Shown here: piece after piece, positions 53,348-55,370 of the stretch | How positions within the stretch are numbered: the first letter of the stretch is position 1 | Layout of the letters: each line of letters starts with the position of its first letter | NCBI GenBank assembly: GCA_022790955.1 | Contig: JAAVYD010000067.1 | Span: forward strand, 1 to 55,370 | Direction: 5' to 3' | DNA from: Bacillota bacterium | GTDB taxonomy: Bacteria; Bacillota; Clostridia; Peptostreptococcales; Anaerovoracaceae | DNA: 55,370 nucleotides | The notes under the pieces: generated by a model | The model's database searches: none | What the model saw: only the letters and a program-made list of their open reading frames with translations | Told to the model about the DNA's origin: nothing | Position numbers and translations under genes: made by a program

Positions 53348-54009
53348 ACCGTTAATATCTTTCTTGGAATGACTTCCTGCATTTCTTCCGCCGTTATATT
53401 TCCCTGTCTTATGATTACAGGTCTGTCTTTAGATAAATCTATTATCGTAGATTCTATGCCCGTCCTGCAGTCCGGACCAGCGAGAATCATATCGACTTTG
53501 CCATTAAGATCGTCTATAACGTGCTGAGCAGTCGTCGGACTTGGATGTCCGGAAATATTCGCGCTCGGAGCGGCAACAGGCGTGCCTACCTCATAAATCA
53601 GCGCCTGAGCAATAGCGTCGTCCGGCTGCCTTACCCCGACTGTGTCCATTCCAGCCACCAGATTATCAGGCACTCTTGCTAAGATCCTCGGCATTACTAT
53701 CGTAAGAGGACCCGGCCAGAAATTTTCTATAAGCCTTGCCGCGAACTGATTATTTGGCGCCGTTATATCTATGCAAAGGTGCATATCAAGATCTCTTGCA
53801 ACCAAAATATTAATAGGATTATCTTTAGGTCTGTTTTTTACTTCAAAAAGCCTGTCGATAGCTGATTCCGATTCTATCGACGCTCCTATAGCATATACAG
53901 TATCTGTAGGAAATGCAACAAGTCCGCCGTTTCTTATTATCTCGGCAGCTTCCGCGATCTTGTCCTTATCTTTTTCTGGATCTGTGATCGTATAAATTTT
54001 TGTTTCCAT
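53338..54009 (-). CDS. tsaC: L-threonylcarbamoyladenylate synthase, YrdC domain
   Basis: 223 residues ending at TAG just after the C-run. The YrdC catalytic domain is complete: GLVAFPTDTVYAIGA, the KNRPKDNPI Lys-Arg pair, and SANISGHPSPTTAQHV. It joins L-threonine, bicarbonate and ATP to threonylcarbamoyl-AMP, the first step of the t6A37 tRNA modification. The Sua5 domain that normally follows in Firmicutes is encoded in another frame (52985-53347). E. coli TsaC works with a YrdC domain alone, so this shortened form could still be active. AGGAG precedes the ATG. Confidence 0.9.
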   Translation of the reverse strand: METKIYTITDPEKDKDKIAEAAEIIRNGGLVAFPTDTVYAIGASIESESAIDRLFEVKNRPKDNPINILVARDLDMHLCIDITAPNNQFAARLIENFWPGPLTIVMPRILARVPDNLVAGMDTVGVRQPDDAIAQALIYEVGTPVAAPSANISGHPSPTTAQHVIDDLNGKVDMILAGPDCRTGIESTIIDLSKDRPVIIRQGNITAEEMQEVIPRKILTVPR

Positions 54010-54253
54010 AAAGTTATCTCTCCTGCATTAATTTAAGCAAAGCCAGCTTCGCCGATACTCTACCTCGGCGTCAGACTATTCTTTTATTCCGCCGATATCG
54101 CAAACAATATTTACGCGTAATAAAAATATTATTGATTTAACCCGCCGACCGATGCGCAAAATAATCCCGCGATAAAAATAATAACATTTCTATTTTATCC
54201 TGCATGTTTATTCTGCAGGTATGCAAATATCGGCAATATTAACAGTCTTATCT

Positions 54254-55321
54254 TTAGAAGTTTTTCATTTTTTCCGCCTGATCCGAAGTAATCAGCGCGT
54301 CTATTACTTCGTCTATATCTCCGTCAAGGAAATATTCTAATTTATAAATAGTAAGACCTATGCGGTGATCCGAAATCCTGCCCTGCGGGAAGTTATAAGT
54401 CCTTATGCGTTCACTTCTGTCGCCGCTTCCTACCTGGCTCTTTCTTTCCTCTGCAACCTCGTCGTGCTGCTGCTGACGCATCATATCGTACAGCTTTGCC
54501 TTTAAAACTTTAAACGCTTTATCTTTATTTTTAAGCTGTGATTTCTCATCCTGACATGTAACTACCAGACCTGTCGGAATGTGGGTGAGCCTTACCGCGG
54601 AATCCGTAGTGTTTACGCACTGACCGCCGTTTCCGGAAGCTCTGTAAACATCTACTCTCACGTCGTTAGGGTTAAGGTCGACTTCTACATCATCCGCTTC
54701 AGGAAGAACCGCAACGGTTGCAGCTGATGTGTGTATTCTGCCGCTGGATTCCGTTTCAGGAACTCTCTGCACTCTGTGAACTCCGCTCTCATATTTGAGT
54801 CTGGAATACGCGCCCTTGCCCTTTATAAGAACAACTGCTTCTTTTATTCCGCCCATTCCCGTATCGTTTGCGTCTATCGTTTCCGCCTTCCAGCCGCGGC
54901 GCTCCGCATAACGGATATACATCCTGAGAAGATCGGACGCAAACAGCGCAGCTTCCTCGCCGCCGGTACCAGCTCTTATCTCAAGATATACGTTTTTCTG
55001 ATCGTTAGGATCTTTAGGAAGCAGCAGCAGCTTGAGTTCTTCATTAATAACGCCTTCCTTATCTTCAAGATCGGAAAGCTCCATCTTCGCCAGATCACGC
55101 ATTTCTTCATCCGAACCGCCATCATTAAGAATCTCTTTTGCTTCGGCAATGCCGTCCACCACTTTTTTATATTCCGCATACTTTGCGACTATCGGCTCCA
55201 TCTCGCCGATATCTTTAGCATATTTCTGCCATGTTACCTGATCCGCAATAATCTCCGGATCGGAAACTTTTAAACTTAATTCCTCGTATTTACTTTGGAT
55301 AAAATCTAATTTATCATACAT
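54254..55321 (-). CDS. prfA: Peptide chain release factor 1
   Basis: 355 residues, full length. The GGQ motif ([17 protein letters not shown]) that triggers peptide release is complete. [20 protein letters not shown] precedes it. RF1 reads UAA and UAG. A domain 1 is present at the N-terminus ([16 protein letters not shown]). The gene starts near the window edge; prmC, which modifies the GGQ Gln, is usually just upstream and would lie outside. GGGAG is 11 bases from the ATG. Confidence 0.96.
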   Translation of the reverse strand: MYDKLDFIQSKYEELSLKVSDPEIIADQVTWQKYAKDIGEMEPIVAKYAEYKKVVDGIAEAKEILNDGGSDEEMRDLAKMELSDLEDKEGVINEELKLLLLPKDPNDQKNVYLEIRAGTGGEEAALFASDLLRMYIRYAERRGWKAETIDANDTGMGGIKEAVVLIKGKGAYSRLKYESGVHRVQRVPETESSGRIHTSAATVAVLPEADDVEVDLNPNDVRVDVYRASGNGGQCVNTTDSAVRLTHIPTGLVVTCQDEKSQLKNKDKAFKVLKAKLYDMMRQQQHDEVAEERKSQVGSGDRSERIRTYNFPQGRISDHRIGLTIYKLEYFLDGDIDEVIDALITSDQAEKMKNF

Positions 55322-55370
55322 AATTAATTTGCTCCCAAGTTTTCTATCCCTGCTGTTATTATCGTCAGGC

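Noticed and set aside
54731..55273. 180-codon plus-strand frame opposite prfA
   Set aside because: Shadow of the conserved release factor gene.

Overview
The window looks like chromosome from an anaerobic, low-GC Gram-positive bacterium of the class Clostridia. The gaps between genes are very AT-rich, most genes have strong AGGAGG-type ribosome binding sites, and intrinsic terminators are common. Typical content includes an iron-sulfur flavoprotein, an EFR1-type flavodoxin/ferredoxin, NADP-type glutamate dehydrogenase, S-layer homology (SLH) proteins, a dlt-like operon and a GHKL/LytTR two-component pair. The genus cannot be fixed from the sequence. Most genes lie on the minus strand. No tRNA, rRNA, CRISPR array, prophage or intact insertion sequence was seen.

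Layout. 0.6-4.2 kb: iron-sulfur flavoprotein, a REC-GGDEF diguanylate cyclase (+) and an amino-acid-type solute-binding lipoprotein. 4.6-7.5 kb (+): membrane-anchored metallophosphoesterase, a GME-fold-like protein and an Elp3-like radical SAM protein. 7.6-12.3 kb (-): HAD phosphatase, asnS and a molybdate/tungstate ABC transporter (modA, attenuator, modB, modC), with modC overlapping asnS. 12.5-17.8 kb (-): acyltransferase-3, nitroreductase, EamA transporter, and a sensor kinase/LytTR regulator pair. 18.1-20.4 kb: a fic gene broken by two stop codons, and a divergent EFR1 ferredoxin/Rrf2 regulator pair. 20.4-22.5 kb: transaldolase-like aldolase and gdhA. 23.1-27.7 kb: an ABC importer (ATPase, permease) with two tandem solute-binding lipoproteins. 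27.8-35.6 kb: a proline/lysine-rich lipoprotein, an MBOAT/AlgJ-like O-acylation pair and two SLH-transglutaminase surface proteins. 35.6-37.0 kb: gene-poor, with a decayed gene. 37.0-42.4 kb: YbaK-type deacylase, BspA-type leucine-rich protein, TrpB2 and a WG-repeat SLH protein. 42.8-43.9 kb: rpsI-rplM with a good promoter and a long leader. 44.0-50.9 kb: an unusual dlt-like operon. 51.3-55.3 kb: tyrS, rpiB, a frame-split sua5 and prfA.

How the genes fit together. Cell-envelope chemistry dominates. Two separate MBOAT systems are present. One (28.5-31.6 kb) is an AlgI/AlgJ-like pair just downstream of SLH proteins that should bind a secondary wall polymer. The other is a complete activation and transfer path: DltA-like adenylation enzyme, GNAT acetyltransferase, carrier protein, DltB-like MBOAT, and a protein fusing an SGNH-like domain to a NodB polysaccharide deacetylase. 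That last operon is the best candidate for a little-described system. The remaining interest lies in broken genes (fic, sua5, an unknown 36.1-36.4 kb remnant) and in GC-rich clusters of nested hairpins inside AT-rich gaps (13.8 and 33.4 kb).
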